Positions 53,261 through 62,933 of a DNA stretch of 64,000 nt are shown piece by piece; within the stretch, counting starts at the first letter, position 1; every line of letters starts with the position of its first letter. The DNA comes from Novosphingobium flavum (lineage in GTDB: Bacteria; Pseudomonadota; Alphaproteobacteria; Sphingomonadales; Sphingomonadaceae). The translations under genes were made by a program, and so were the position numbers. The notes under the pieces were generated by a model. The model was not told the DNA's origin and ran no database searches. It saw only the letters and a list, made by a program, of their open reading frames with translations. The stretch covers positions 1 to 64,000 of the forward strand of contig NZ_JACLAW010000009.1 of the NCBI RefSeq assembly GCF_014230315.1, in the 5' to 3' direction.

Positions 53261-54994
53261 GTGCGGATACGTCTCCTCCTGCTATCCGGCGCCGCGCTGG
53301 CCGTCGCCGCGCTTCCCGCCAGCGCGCAGACCATCGGCTATGGCTCGTCCAGCGAAGCCGCGACCGGCTCCGACAGCCCTGCCGAAGATTCGTCCGCTCA
53401 GGGCGACGAGGCCTACGGCTTGCCGCAGGGCAAGAAAATGCCCGGCACCGGCCGCAATGGCCACCGCGAAAAGCTGAAGCTCCAGCCCTATATCGAGGCG
53501 GCGCAGGTGATGACCGCCGACCTCTCGCCCGATCACGACGTCCTCACCTGGACCACGCTCGCGGCCGGGGTCGACGGCCAGATCAAGAACCGGTCGAGCG
53601 AGGCGGCCTTCTCGGTCCGCTACCAGCGCACCATCGGCTACGGCAGGGCAGCGGATTCAGGCACCCTGAGCGGGCTGGTCCGTGGCGGCACGGTGATCGT
53701 CCCCAACACGCTCAGCCTCGAAGGCGGTGCTCTCGCCACCCGCACCACGATCGGCGCCAGCGGCCAGAGCCTGCCCGGCGGCTTCAAGCCCGGCGGATCG
53801 AGCCGGATGTGGGCCGCCTATGCCGGGCCCAACCTCACCACCCATGCCGGGCCCGCCGCGGTCAACGGCTACTACCGCGTCGGCTATACCGAACTCGGCA
53901 ACAGCACCTCGATCACGGCCAACGGCGCGGCCGCCAGTGCCGACCTTTTCGATCACTCCTGGGTGCAGAGCGCGGGCCTCCATGCCGGCGTAGGCGCGGG
54001 CGAGGTCCTGCCGGTCGGTCTCGGAGCCGGCGCGGCGTGGTACCGCGAAGACATTTCCAACCTCGCCCAGCGCGTCGATGATTTCACCGCCCGCGCCGAC
54101 ATCACCGTGCCGGTCGACACCAATTTGGCCCTCGTCGGCGGCGTCGGCTGGGAAAAAGTCGAGATCTCCAGCCGCGACGTCCTGCGCGACAGCTCGGGCG
54201 CCCCGGTCATCGGCGCCGACCTGCGCTACGTCACCGATAATTCCGCCCCCCGCCAGATCGCCTACGAAAGTACCGGTGTGATCTGGGACGCCGGGGTAAC
54301 CTGGCGCCCCAGCCGCCGCACCGCGCTCGAGGCCCATGTCGGCTGGCGCTATGGCGGCACCACGGCCTATGGCTCGTTCGGGTGGATGCCCAACCGGCGC
54401 ACCATCGTGAACGTCTCGGTCTATGACAGCATGTCGGGCATCGGCGGCACGATCAACCGCGCTCTGGTCTCCCTGCCGAGCGATTTCCTCGCCCAGCGCG
54501 ATCCGGTCACCGGCGATATCAACGGCTGCGTGGTCACGCTCCAGCCCGGCGCCTGCGTCACCGGCGCCTTCGGCTCGGCCCGCTCGGCCACGTTCCGCGG
54601 GCGCGGGGTCATGGCCAGCTACTCCACCCAGATCGGCGGCTTCGGCACGGGGCTTGCCGGGGGTTATGACAACCGCAAGTTCATCGCCGCGCCGGGCACG
54701 ATCCTCGCCAGCGCCAATGGCGTGATCGACGAGACCACCTGGCTCTCGGCCTGGTTCAACGGCCGCCTCGGCCCGCGCACCACCTTCGGCAGCTATGTCT
54801 TCGCCAACTGGTATCACTCAGGGCAAGTGCCGAACGGCGACGGTACCGCCTTCGGCGTGACCGGTTCGCTCAGCCACACCTTCGATCAACACCTGTCGGC
54901 CAATGCCGCGCTCTCGCTCTACGGGCTGGAACGCGAGGCGGCCGAAAACACCTGGAACGCCTCTGCCCTGGTGGGCATGCGTTACGCATTTTGA
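53261..54994 (+). CDS. PEP-CTERM system-associated outer-membrane beta-barrel protein
   Basis: A 577-residue exported protein starting at GTG 53261. Signal peptide (LLLSGAALAVAALPASAQ), then alternating amphipathic strands through to the C-terminal aromatic residue (LVGMRYAF), as in outer-membrane barrels. It corresponds by position and character to the family recalled as TIGR03016. It may form an outer-membrane pore or scaffold for exopolysaccharide; experimental function is not known to me. Confidence 0.82.
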   Translation: MRIRLLLLSGAALAVAALPASAQTIGYGSSSEAATGSDSPAEDSSAQGDEAYGLPQGKKMPGTGRNGHREKLKLQPYIEAAQVMTADLSPDHDVLTWTTLAAGVDGQIKNRSSEAAFSVRYQRTIGYGRAADSGTLSGLVRGGTVIVPNTLSLEGGALATRTTIGASGQSLPGGFKPGGSSRMWAAYAGPNLTTHAGPAAVNGYYRVGYTELGNSTSITANGAAASADLFDHSWVQSAGLHAGVGAGEVLPVGLGAGAAWYREDISNLAQRVDDFTARADITVPVDTNLALVGGVGWEKVEISSRDVLRDSSGAPVIGADLRYVTDNSAPRQIAYESTGVIWDAGVTWRPSRRTALEAHVGWRYGGTTAYGSFGWMPNRRTIVNVSVYDSMSGIGGTINRALVSLPSDFLAQRDPVTGDINGCVVTLQPGACVTGAFGSARSATFRGRGVMASYSTQIGGFGTGLAGGYDNRKFIAAPGTILASANGVIDETTWLSAWFNGRLGPRTTFGSYVFANWYHSGQVPNGDGTAFGVTGSLSHTFDQHLSANAALSLYGLEREAAENTWNASALVGMRYAF

Positions 54995-55041
54995 CCAAGC
55001 TTCATTCTGAACCACGCGGAAAACGGGAACAGGAGACCTCG

Positions 55042-56208
55042 ATGTACGACGAATTCTATGGCTTTTCCGCCCGCCCGTTCCAGCTCACGCCGGACGCGGC
55101 CTTCTATTTCGAGAGCCTGACGCACCGCAAGGCGCTGTCCTACCTCGGCTATGGCCTCGCCCAGGGCGAAGGCTTCATCGTCATTACCGGCGAGGTCGGC
55201 GCGGGCAAGTCGACCCTTGTCGCGCACCTCATGGCCACGATCGACCCCCAGCGGCTGACCGCAGCGCAAGTCGTCACCTCGGCGCTGAACGGCGAGGAGA
55301 TCATCCACGTCGTCGCGCAAGCCTTCGGCCTGGTCATCGACGGGCATGACAAGGCCTCGGCGCTCGCCGCGATCGAGGGCCTGCTCCACGCCGAGGCGCG
55401 CGGCGGCCGCCGCTGCCTGCTGGTGGTGGACGAGGCGCAGAACCTCTCGATCGAGGCGATCGAGGAACTGCGGATGCTCTCCAACTTCCAGCTCGGCGCC
55501 CAGCCGCTGCTACAGACCCTGCTGCTCGGCCAGCCCGAGTTCCGCGACCTGCTCCAGTCGAGCCCCGAACTGGAACAGCTGCGCCAGCGCGTCATCGCCA
55601 CCCACCACCTCGATGCGATGGAGGCCGATGAAATCCGGCCCTATATCGAGCACCGGCTCAAACTGGTCGGCTGGGAAGGGCGCCCGCAGATCGCGGCCGA
55701 TGTCTACCCCGCGCTCTACGAAGCTTCGGGCGGCGTTCCGCGCCGGGTCAACCAGATCGCCAATCGCCTGTTCCTGATGGGTTCGGTCGAGCAGCGCGAT
55801 CTCTTCGACGCCGACCTCTTCGCCCGCGTCCTCGCCGAGGTGCGGACCGACACCGGCCTTGCTCCGGCCCGCGAGGTGGTCCATCCCCAGTTCTCGCCTC
55901 CGGCGCCGCCGATGGCCCACCCGGCTGTCGCTCCGGAGCCGATCGACGCCGTGCCGTTCGAGGAAATGAAGGCCGCCTTCGCAGAACGCGACGCCCTGAT
56001 TTCCGAGCTTCAGCAGGCCGTGATCGAACTGGCCAACAGCGTCGAGCAGCCGGCCCCGGCCGCCGCTGTGCCATCAGCCGAACTCACCGCTCTCGCCCAG
56101 CGCCTCGGCGCGATGGAACAGCGCCTCGTCCAGCAGGAGGCCAGCGTCAAGCACGCCCTCGCCATGCTGATCGAGTGGCTGGAGGCAGACCAGAAGGCCG
56201 CCGCCTGA
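55042..56208 (+). CDS. XrtA-associated AAA ATPase (ExeA-like)
   Basis: A 388-residue protein. YGFSARPFQLTPDAAFYF is the family start. Walker A GEVGAGKSTL, Walker B LLVVDEAQNLS, sensor region LLGQPEFRDLL and ASGGVPRRVNQIANR follow. The C-terminal third is Pro-rich and then coiled-coil (LISELQQAVIELANS). Family: pepcterm_ATPase (recalled as TIGR03015), related to secretion ATPase ExeA. The ATG at 55042 is preceded by AGGAGA, which rules out the longer reading from 54991. Confidence 0.92.
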   Translation: MYDEFYGFSARPFQLTPDAAFYFESLTHRKALSYLGYGLAQGEGFIVITGEVGAGKSTLVAHLMATIDPQRLTAAQVVTSALNGEEIIHVVAQAFGLVIDGHDKASALAAIEGLLHAEARGGRRCLLVVDEAQNLSIEAIEELRMLSNFQLGAQPLLQTLLLGQPEFRDLLQSSPELEQLRQRVIATHHLDAMEADEIRPYIEHRLKLVGWEGRPQIAADVYPALYEASGGVPRRVNQIANRLFLMGSVEQRDLFDADLFARVLAEVRTDTGLAPAREVVHPQFSPPAPPMAHPAVAPEPIDAVPFEEMKAAFAERDALISELQQAVIELANSVEQPAPAAAVPSAELTALAQRLGAMEQRLVQQEASVKHALAMLIEWLEADQKAAA

Positions 56209-56227
56209 TCGCGGCAGGGGGATCGGC

Positions 56228-57109
56228 GTGACGGTGATCAATGGCCTCTCGGTCGATGTCGAGGAATGGTTCCAGGTCGGCGCCTTCGAGCGCGTGATCG
56301 ATCCGGCCGCGTGGGGCAGTTATGCCCCCCGGGTCGAGGACAATTGCGCCCGGATTCTCGATCTTTTCGCCGCTGCCAATGCCCGCGCCACTTTCTTCAC
56401 CCTCGGCTGGATCGCGCGCCGCCACCCAGCGCTGATCCGCCGTATCGCCGATGCCGGGCACGAGATCGCCAGCCACGGCCTTGCCCATGCCCGCGTCTTC
56501 ACCCTCGGCGCCAGGGTCTTTGGCGAAGATCTCGCCGAAAGCCGCAAGGCGCTGGAGGATGCCTCGGGCCAGCCGATCCTCGGCTACCGCGCGCCCAGCT
56601 TCTCGATCGACGCGCGCACCCCGTGGGCCTTCGATGTCCTCGCCGAGCAGGGCTACGCCTATTCCTCCAGTGTCGCTCCCGTCGCCCACGATCATTACGG
56701 CTGGCGCGAGGCCCCGCGCTTCGCCTTTCGCCCGCTGTCGGACAGCGCACTCATCGAGATCCCGGTCACCACCGCCGAATTCGTCGGTCGCCGCCTCGCG
56801 GCCGGGGGAGGGGGCTTCTTCCGCGTCTTGCCCTACGCCTTCTCGCGCTGGGCGATCCGGCAGGTCAATGCCGCCGGCCGACCGGCCGTGTTCTATTTCC
56901 ACCCGTGGGAGATCGACCCCGGCCAGCCCCGCGTGGCCCATGCCCCGCTGCGCTCGCGCCTCCGGCACTATACCAAACTCGACCAGATGGCCGGCAAGCT
57001 GGCCACCCTGCTCGAAGACTTTACCTGGGGCCCGATGCACCGGATCGTTTCCGCCGAGGCCGCCCGCGCGCCCTTGTTCGTGCCCCAGCCTGCGCGCCGC
57101 GCCGCATGA
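56228..57109 (+). CDS. XrtA-system polysaccharide deacetylase
   Basis: A 293-residue NodB-type deacetylase. Metal/catalytic Asp region LSVDVEEWFQVGAFE, TFFTLGWIARRHP, His pair in EIASHGLAHARVF, GYRAPSFSID, and FYFHPWEIDPGQP with the late catalytic His. Family: pepcterm_polyde (recalled as TIGR03006). It would N-deacetylate the exopolysaccharide. GTG start at 56228; the stop overlaps the FemAB gene ATG by four bases. Confidence 0.93.
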   Translation: MTVINGLSVDVEEWFQVGAFERVIDPAAWGSYAPRVEDNCARILDLFAAANARATFFTLGWIARRHPALIRRIADAGHEIASHGLAHARVFTLGARVFGEDLAESRKALEDASGQPILGYRAPSFSIDARTPWAFDVLAEQGYAYSSSVAPVAHDHYGWREAPRFAFRPLSDSALIEIPVTTAEFVGRRLAAGGGGFFRVLPYAFSRWAIRQVNAAGRPAVFYFHPWEIDPGQPRVAHAPLRSRLRHYTKLDQMAGKLATLLEDFTWGPMHRIVSAEAARAPLFVPQPARRAA

Positions 57110-58176
57110 ACGCGCCTTTCGCTCCCCCGCGCGCCACGATCCGCCTTGCCGAGGTGGCGAATGAGGCCGCGCCCCTGAACGCCTTCCTCGCCGATCATCC
57201 CGATGCCACCCCGTTCCACCGGCCTGACTGGCTGCTGGCCGTCGAACAAGGCACGGCCAATCGCGCCATGGCTCTCGTTGCAGAACAGGGCAGGGCGCTC
57301 ACCGCCTATCTGCCGCTCAGCGAGATCCACTCCCCGCTGTTCGGCCGAATGCTGGCATCGACCGGCTTTGCCGTCGGCGGCGGACTTCTCCTGTCCGAAG
57401 GAGCGGACGCGGCCCCGATCATCCACGCTGCCGAACGCCTCGCGCTCAGCCTGTCCTGTCCGGCAATCGAACTGCGCGGCGGATCGCTGCCCGAACGCTC
57501 GCCCGAATGGCGCCACCGCACCGAAAGCCACGCCGGGTTCGTTGCCCCGTTGGCGGGCAATGACGAGGCCCAACTTCTCGCCATTCCGCGCAAGCAGCGC
57601 GCCGAAGTGCGCAAGGGCCTCGAACAGCCGCTGACCGTCCACGTCGGCACGGCCGCGGACGACCGCGCCGCCCATTACGCGGTCTATGCGGAAAGCGTGC
57701 GAAACCTCGGCACCCCCGTATTCCCCCGCGCCCTGTTCGACGCCGTGCTCGACCGCATGGGTCCGGCGGCCGACATCCTCACCGTGCGGCACGATGGTGC
57801 CCCGGTCGCATCGGTCCTCTCGCTCTATCATGGCGGCGCGGTCATGCCCTACTGGGGCGGCGGAACCATGGCCGCCCGGGCCCTGCGCGCCAACGACCGG
57901 ATGTATTTCGAACTGATGCGCCATGCCCGACAGCGCGGCTGCACCCGGTTCGATTTCGGCCGCTCCAAGACCCATTCCGGTGCCTGGCATTTCAAGCGCA
58001 ACTGGGGCTTCACTCCCGAACCGCTGGCCTATGCGACATGGACCGCGCCCGGCGCCCCCTTGCGTGATGCCGACCCCACCAGCGCCAAGCACGCCGCCCG
58101 CATCGCCGCATGGCGGCGCCTGCCATTGTCCATTGCCAATCGCCTTGGGCCGTTCATCGCGCGGGGGCTCGGCTGA
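57106..58176 (+). CDS. FemAB-family XrtA/PEP-CTERM system-associated protein
   Basis: A 356-residue GNAT-fold protein of the FemAB type: FHRPDWLLAVEQ, the basic AIPRKQRAEVRKGLEQ, NLGTPVFPRALFDAVL, YWGGGTMAARALRANDRMYFELM and FDFGRSKTHSGAWHFKRNWGF. Family: pepcterm_femAB (recalled as TIGR03019). FemAB proteins transfer amino acids from aminoacyl-tRNA to cell-wall precursors; here it may add an aminoacyl group to the polymer. The ATG at 57106 is chosen; the frame continues upstream only as a shadow of the deacetylase gene. Confidence 0.9.
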   Translation: MNAPFAPPRATIRLAEVANEAAPLNAFLADHPDATPFHRPDWLLAVEQGTANRAMALVAEQGRALTAYLPLSEIHSPLFGRMLASTGFAVGGGLLLSEGADAAPIIHAAERLALSLSCPAIELRGGSLPERSPEWRHRTESHAGFVAPLAGNDEAQLLAIPRKQRAEVRKGLEQPLTVHVGTAADDRAAHYAVYAESVRNLGTPVFPRALFDAVLDRMGPAADILTVRHDGAPVASVLSLYHGGAVMPYWGGGTMAARALRANDRMYFELMRHARQRGCTRFDFGRSKTHSGAWHFKRNWGFTPEPLAYATWTAPGAPLRDADPTSAKHAARIAAWRRLPLSIANRLGPFIARGLG

Positions 58177-59408
58177 TGAGCGAGATCCTGTTCCTCTCCC
58201 ACCGCATTCCCTTCCCGCCTGACCGGGGAGACAAGATCCGCTCGCACCACCTGCTCAAGCGGCTCGCCGCGATTGCCCCGGTCCACGTCGCCACTTTCGC
58301 GGACGACGAACAGGACGCCGCTCACGAAGTCGAATTGGCGATCACCGCGCGCTCGTGGCGCCTTGTTCGTCGCCGCCTGCCGCTGCCGCTGGCCGGAGCC
58401 ATGGCCCTTGCCCGCGGCCTTCCGGTCAGCCTGACCGCCTTCCGCGATTCCCGGATCGCAGACTTCGTAGCCGAAACCCTGCGTGTCAGGTCGATCTCGA
58501 CCATCGTCGTCTTCTCCGGCCAGATGGCCCAATATGTCCCGGCAGACTTCGCCGGGCAGGTGATCGTCGATTTCGTCGACGTCGATTCCGCCAAGTTCGA
58601 TGCCTATGCCGCCGATGCCCGCTGGCCGATGCGCTGGGTCCACGCCCGCGAGGGCCGTCTGCTCGCCGCCGAGGAAGCGCGCGTCGCCATGCGGGCCGAT
58701 GCCGCCCTGTTCATCTCGCCCGAGGAAAGCGCGCTGTTCTCCGCCCGGCTGGCTCCGGCCCAGCGCGCGCGCTCCTCGCTCGTCACGCTCGGCAACGGGA
58801 TAGACACGGACCTGTTCGATCCGGCCATCGTCACCCCTGAGCCGCAAATGGCCGCGCTATCCGGTCCGCCGCTGATCTTCACCGGGCAGATGGACTATCC
58901 GCCCAACGTCGATGCCGTGGTTCGCGCCGCCACCCGGGTCATGCCGCTTATCCGCGCCGTCGTGCCCGACGCGACCTTCCACGTGGTCGGCCGCAAGCCG
59001 GCACCGGCGGTCATGGCTCTGCAGGGCGTAAACGGCACCCATGTCTGGGGCCGGGTGGAGGATGTCCGCCCCTGGCTCAAGGGAGCCGATCTGGCGCTGG
59101 TTCCCTTGCAGATCGGGCGCGGGGTACAGAACAAGGTGCTGGAGGCCATGGCCATGGCGCTCCCTGTCGTCGCCAGCCCGCAGGCCGCCACCGGCATCCC
59201 CGCCGTGGCCGCCCGCGATCTTGCCATCGGTCACAGCGACGAGGATCTCGCCGCCCAGTGCCTGTCCCTGCTGGCAGACCGTCGCGGCGCTCGCCGGATC
59301 GGCCTTGCCGCCCGCCGCTTCGTCGAGCAGGCCCACAACTGGGATGCCGTCCTCGCCCCGCTGCCCGCCCTGATCGCCGTTGGCAAAGCCCGCCGCAATG
59401 CCGCCTGA
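58176..59408 (+). CDS. XrtA/PEP-CTERM system glycosyltransferase
   Basis: A 410-residue GT4-type glycosyltransferase. ILFLSHRIPFPPDRGDKIRSH is close to the family's N-terminal hallmark. VIVDFVDVDSAKF, LGNGIDTDLFDP, FTGQMDYPPNVDAV and the C-terminal donor site VPLQIGRGVQNKVLEAMAM (E-x7-E like) follow. Family recalled as TIGR03087. The ATG overlaps the FemAB gene stop by one base (TGATG). Confidence 0.92.
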   Translation: MSEILFLSHRIPFPPDRGDKIRSHHLLKRLAAIAPVHVATFADDEQDAAHEVELAITARSWRLVRRRLPLPLAGAMALARGLPVSLTAFRDSRIADFVAETLRVRSISTIVVFSGQMAQYVPADFAGQVIVDFVDVDSAKFDAYAADARWPMRWVHAREGRLLAAEEARVAMRADAALFISPEESALFSARLAPAQRARSSLVTLGNGIDTDLFDPAIVTPEPQMAALSGPPLIFTGQMDYPPNVDAVVRAATRVMPLIRAVVPDATFHVVGRKPAPAVMALQGVNGTHVWGRVEDVRPWLKGADLALVPLQIGRGVQNKVLEAMAMALPVVASPQAATGIPAVAARDLAIGHSDEDLAAQCLSLLADRRGARRIGLAARRFVEQAHNWDAVLAPLPALIAVGKARRNAA

Positions 59409-60951
59409 GGCCGCCGCCCGGCCATCCCCGGCACCGGGCATCCCGGCCGGATGGCGTGCGCCGCTGGCAGGGCTGGGCGCCGTCACCCTCGCACTGCTCA
59501 TCGCCTTTGCCCGGGACTGGGCCGAGATGGCTGGGCAATGGTGGAACAGCTCGACCTACAATCACGTGGTCCTGATCCCCCCGATCCTTGGCTGGCTGGT
59601 CTGGCAGCGCTGGCCGCAACTGAGCCGTCTCGCGCCTGCCCCGTGGTGGCCCGGCCTCGTCCTGTTCGCTCTGGCCCTGTTCGGCTGGGTGCTAGGGACG
59701 TTCGCGGGCTTTTCACTGGTCTCGCAGGCCGGTGCAGTGGCCATGCTCGGCGCTGCCGTGCTGGCCCTGCTCGGCCCGCGCATCGGCTGGGCGCTTGCCT
59801 TCCCGCTGGGCTACATGGCCTTCCTCGTCCCCTTCGGCGACGAACTGATCCCGCCCCTGCAGACGGTCACCGCCAAACTCACCATCGCCCTTGTTCACCT
59901 CTCGGGCATCCCCGCCGCGATCGACGGCGTGTTCATCGATACACCCGCCGGCCTGTTCGAGGTTGCCGAAGCCTGCTCGGGCATCAAGTTCCTGATCGCG
60001 ATGATCGCCTTCGGGGTTCTCGCCGCCCATCTCTGCTTCACCAGTCCGTGGCGCCGCGCCGCATTCCTTGTCCTGTGCGCTGCGATCCCCGTCCTCGCCA
60101 ACGGCGTGCGGGCCTGGGGCACGATTGCCGTCGCTCAGGTGAAAGGCACCGCATGGGCCGGGGGCTTCGATCACATCATCTACGGCTGGATCTTCTTCGG
60201 CGCGGTAATCGCCGCGATCATCGCCCTGTCCTGGCGCTTTTTCGACCGCGCGCCCGACGCTGCGGTGGTCGATCCCGCAGCGATCGAGCGCTCCGCGCTG
60301 CTTGCGCACCTATCCGCCCAGCGCCTCGGCCTTGCGCCGGCGCTCACCATCATCGCCCTGCTGACCGCCGCGGGGCAGGGCTGGGCCGCCGCTGCCGACC
60401 GTCTTGACGCCCCCCTGCCGCGCCAGATCCACTTGCCCGAAGTGCCCGGCTGGCACAGGGCCAACTATGCGCCCCTGCTAGGCTGGCAACCACGCGCCAG
60501 CGGCGCCGAACACCGCCTGCTCGGCCGCTATGCCGACGATCGCGGCCATACCGTCGACGTGTTCTTCGCGCTCTATTCGGGCCAGTCCGAAGGGCGCGAG
60601 GCCGGCGGCTTCGGAGAAGGGGCACTGACCCCGGAAAGCGGCTGGGCATGGCGCGCCGATGGGCCGGCAGTCGCGGGTGGCAAGTCCGAACGCCTGCTCG
60701 GCAAGGGCAGGGCCGAACGCCTCGCCGAAACCTACTACCGCACCGGCAGCCTGCTGACCGGCTCCAACATGCGCCTCAAGCTCGCCAACATCGCCGACCG
60801 CCTTTTGCTGCGTCCGCGCCCGACCATGCTCCTGATCCTGTCCGCCGAAGCCCCCGCCGGCAGCGACGAGCCCGAACGGGCGGTCAATGCGTTCCGCGCC
60901 TCGGCCGGCCCGCTCGATCGGTGGATGGACCGCGTGGCCCAAGTCCGGTAG
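59398..60951 (+). CDS. xrtA: Exosortase A fused to an EpsI domain
   Basis: A 517-residue integral membrane protease/transpeptidase. Residues about 20-290 form the eight-helix exosortase core with catalytic Cys193 in EVAEACSGIKF, Arg in VLANGVRAWGT and His in GFDHIIYGWIFF. Residues about 330-517 form an EpsI-type periplasmic domain (LPEVPGWHRANYAPLLGW, VDVFFALYSGQSEGREA, LKLANIADRLLL), which is a separate gene in many bacteria. Family knowledge: XrtA cleaves PEP-CTERM tails and attaches proteins to the surface or EPS. The ATG at 59398 overlaps the glycosyltransferase by 11 bases; an in-frame TTG at 59380 is less likely. Confidence 0.94.
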   Translation: MPPEAAARPSPAPGIPAGWRAPLAGLGAVTLALLIAFARDWAEMAGQWWNSSTYNHVVLIPPILGWLVWQRWPQLSRLAPAPWWPGLVLFALALFGWVLGTFAGFSLVSQAGAVAMLGAAVLALLGPRIGWALAFPLGYMAFLVPFGDELIPPLQTVTAKLTIALVHLSGIPAAIDGVFIDTPAGLFEVAEACSGIKFLIAMIAFGVLAAHLCFTSPWRRAAFLVLCAAIPVLANGVRAWGTIAVAQVKGTAWAGGFDHIIYGWIFFGAVIAAIIALSWRFFDRAPDAAVVDPAAIERSALLAHLSAQRLGLAPALTIIALLTAAGQGWAAAADRLDAPLPRQIHLPEVPGWHRANYAPLLGWQPRASGAEHRLLGRYADDRGHTVDVFFALYSGQSEGREAGGFGEGALTPESGWAWRADGPAVAGGKSERLLGKGRAERLAETYYRTGSLLTGSNMRLKLANIADRLLLRPRPTMLLILSAEAPAGSDEPERAVNAFRASAGPLDRWMDRVAQVR

Positions 60952-60963
60952 GCCGCTCCTCGC

Positions 60964-62859
60964 ATGTGCGGTATTGCCGGTCTCTACCATCTCGCTACCC
61001 CCAAGCCGGTCGATCCCGCGCGGCTCGAGCGGATGGCCGATGCCATGGTCCATCGCGGCCCCGACGGCGGCGGTGTCTGGACCGGACCCGGCGTCGGCCT
61101 TGCCCACCGCCGCCTTTCGATCATCGACGTCGCCGGCTCGCCCCAGCCCATGGCCAGCAGCGATGGCCGCTGCATCCTCGTCTTCAACGGCGAGATCTAC
61201 AATTTCCGCGAACTGCGAGCCGAACTGAAGGCCGCCGGGGCCACCTTCCACACAGACGGTGATAGCGAGGTGATCCTCGCCGCCTGGCAGAAATGGGGCG
61301 TGGACTGCCTGCCGCGCCTGTCCGGCATGTTCGCTTTCGCAATCTACGATCTTGCCGCCCGCACCCTGCTCCTCGCGCGTGACCGGCTTGGGGTGAAGCC
61401 CCTGTTCCTCGCCCCGCTCAGCGACGGCAGCCTCGCCTTCGCCTCCGAACTCAAGGGACTGCTCGCTCACCCGCTGCTGAGGCGCGAAGCCGATCCGCTG
61501 GCGGTCGAGGATTACCTCGCCTGGGGATATGTCCCGGATCACCGCTCGATCCTCAAGGGCGTGGAGAAGCTACCCGCCGGGCACTACCTCCTGCTCCGCC
61601 ATGGCGCCCCGCTGCCGTGCCCGGTGCGTTGGTGGGACATTTCCTTTGCCGAGCGCCATCGCGGCAAGGCCGCCGATCTCGAGGCCGAGTTGCTCCACCA
61701 CCTGCGCGAAGCGGTGTCCTCGCGGATGGTGGCCGATGTGCCGCTGGGCGCCTTCCTGTCGGGCGGGGTGGACAGTTCCAGCGTCGTCGCCCTCATGGCG
61801 GAAATCAGCGCCGATCCGGTCCGCACCTGCTCGATTGGCTTCGATGCCGCCGCGCTGGACGAGACCTCCTATGCCGACGAGGTCGCCCGCCGCTTCGGGA
61901 CCGACCATCGCAGCCGGACCGTCTCGGCCGACGATTTCGATCATGTCGATACTCTCGCGGCCATGTTCGACGAACCCTTTGCCGATGCTTCGGCCCTGCC
62001 GACATGGCGGGTCTGCCAGCTGGCGCGCGAAAGCGTCACCGTGGCCCTGTCCGGAGACGGGGCGGACGAAGCTCTGGCCGGATACCGCCGACACCGCTTC
62101 CACCATGCGGAGGACCGTTTGCGCCGCCTCCTGCCCCAGCCCTTGCGCGGCCCCCTGTTCGGTGCGCTCGGCTCGCTTTACCCCAAGGCGGACTGGGCCC
62201 CGCGCCCGCTGCGGGCGAAGAGCACCTTGATTTCGCTCGCCTCGTCCAGCGACCTTGGCTATTGTCAGGCCCTTGCGATCGTTCCTGAAAGCGGGCGCCA
62301 GGCCCTCTATTCACCGCAACTCAAGGCCCAGCTTGGCGATTACCGGGCCGAACAGCCTCTGCTCGAGCTCATGGCCCGCGCCCCGGCGCGCAGCGGGCTG
62401 GACCGTGCTCAATATGCCGATCTCGCCTTCTGGCTGCCCGGCGATATCCTGACCAAGGTCGATCGCACCTCGATGGCCGTCAGCCTCGAAGCGCGCGAGC
62501 CGCTGCTCGATCACCGCCTGCTGGAATTTTCGGCCCGCCTGCCGGAAAACCTGCGGATCAGGCAGGGGCAGGGCAAATGGCTGATGAAGCAGGCCATGCG
62601 CCGCTACCTGCCCGAACCGATCCTGTTTCGCCCCAAGCAGGGCTTCGTCACCCCGATCGCCCAATGGTTTCGCGGCCCCTTGGCCGAAACCGCGCGCACC
62701 ATTGCCACCTCGGCCACTCTGGCGCGGACAGGCTGGTTCGATCCCTCCCGCATCGGCGCGCTGGCGGAGGCCCACATCTCCGGCCGGGCCGACAATTCCC
62801 GGCTGCTCTGGCAGCTCCTCATGCTCGACCGTTCGTTGACCCGGCTCAAGATCGCCTGA
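60964..62859 (+). CDS. Amidotransferase 1, exosortase A system-associated (asparagine synthase-like)
   Basis: A 631-residue class II glutamine amidotransferase/asparagine synthetase B homologue. The N-terminal nucleophile Cys2 lies in MCGIAGLYHL. HRGPDGGGVW and FNGEIYNFRELRAEL belong to the glutaminase domain. The synthetase domain has the PP-loop LSGGVDSSSVVALM and SGDGADEALAGYRRH. Family: eps_aminotran_1 (recalled as TIGR03108). It would amidate a carboxyl group of a precursor, possibly of the polymer. It closes the plus-strand XrtA arm, 12 bases after xrtA. Confidence 0.93.
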   Translation: MCGIAGLYHLATPKPVDPARLERMADAMVHRGPDGGGVWTGPGVGLAHRRLSIIDVAGSPQPMASSDGRCILVFNGEIYNFRELRAELKAAGATFHTDGDSEVILAAWQKWGVDCLPRLSGMFAFAIYDLAARTLLLARDRLGVKPLFLAPLSDGSLAFASELKGLLAHPLLRREADPLAVEDYLAWGYVPDHRSILKGVEKLPAGHYLLLRHGAPLPCPVRWWDISFAERHRGKAADLEAELLHHLREAVSSRMVADVPLGAFLSGGVDSSSVVALMAEISADPVRTCSIGFDAAALDETSYADEVARRFGTDHRSRTVSADDFDHVDTLAAMFDEPFADASALPTWRVCQLARESVTVALSGDGADEALAGYRRHRFHHAEDRLRRLLPQPLRGPLFGALGSLYPKADWAPRPLRAKSTLISLASSSDLGYCQALAIVPESGRQALYSPQLKAQLGDYRAEQPLLELMARAPARSGLDRAQYADLAFWLPGDILTKVDRTSMAVSLEAREPLLDHRLLEFSARLPENLRIRQGQGKWLMKQAMRRYLPEPILFRPKQGFVTPIAQWFRGPLAETARTIATSATLARTGWFDPSRIGALAEAHISGRADNSRLLWQLLMLDRSLTRLKIA

Positions 62860-62933
62860 ATCCTCGGGACTCTATGGTAAGCAGTTCTTAAACGATTTGC
62901 CCTAGAGCCCAGACGAATGGTCAACCTTGACGG

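Noticed and set aside
56266..57105. N-terminal extension of the FemAB protein
   Set aside because: It is an out-of-frame reading of the deacetylase gene; the ATG at 57106 has the usual four-base overlap.
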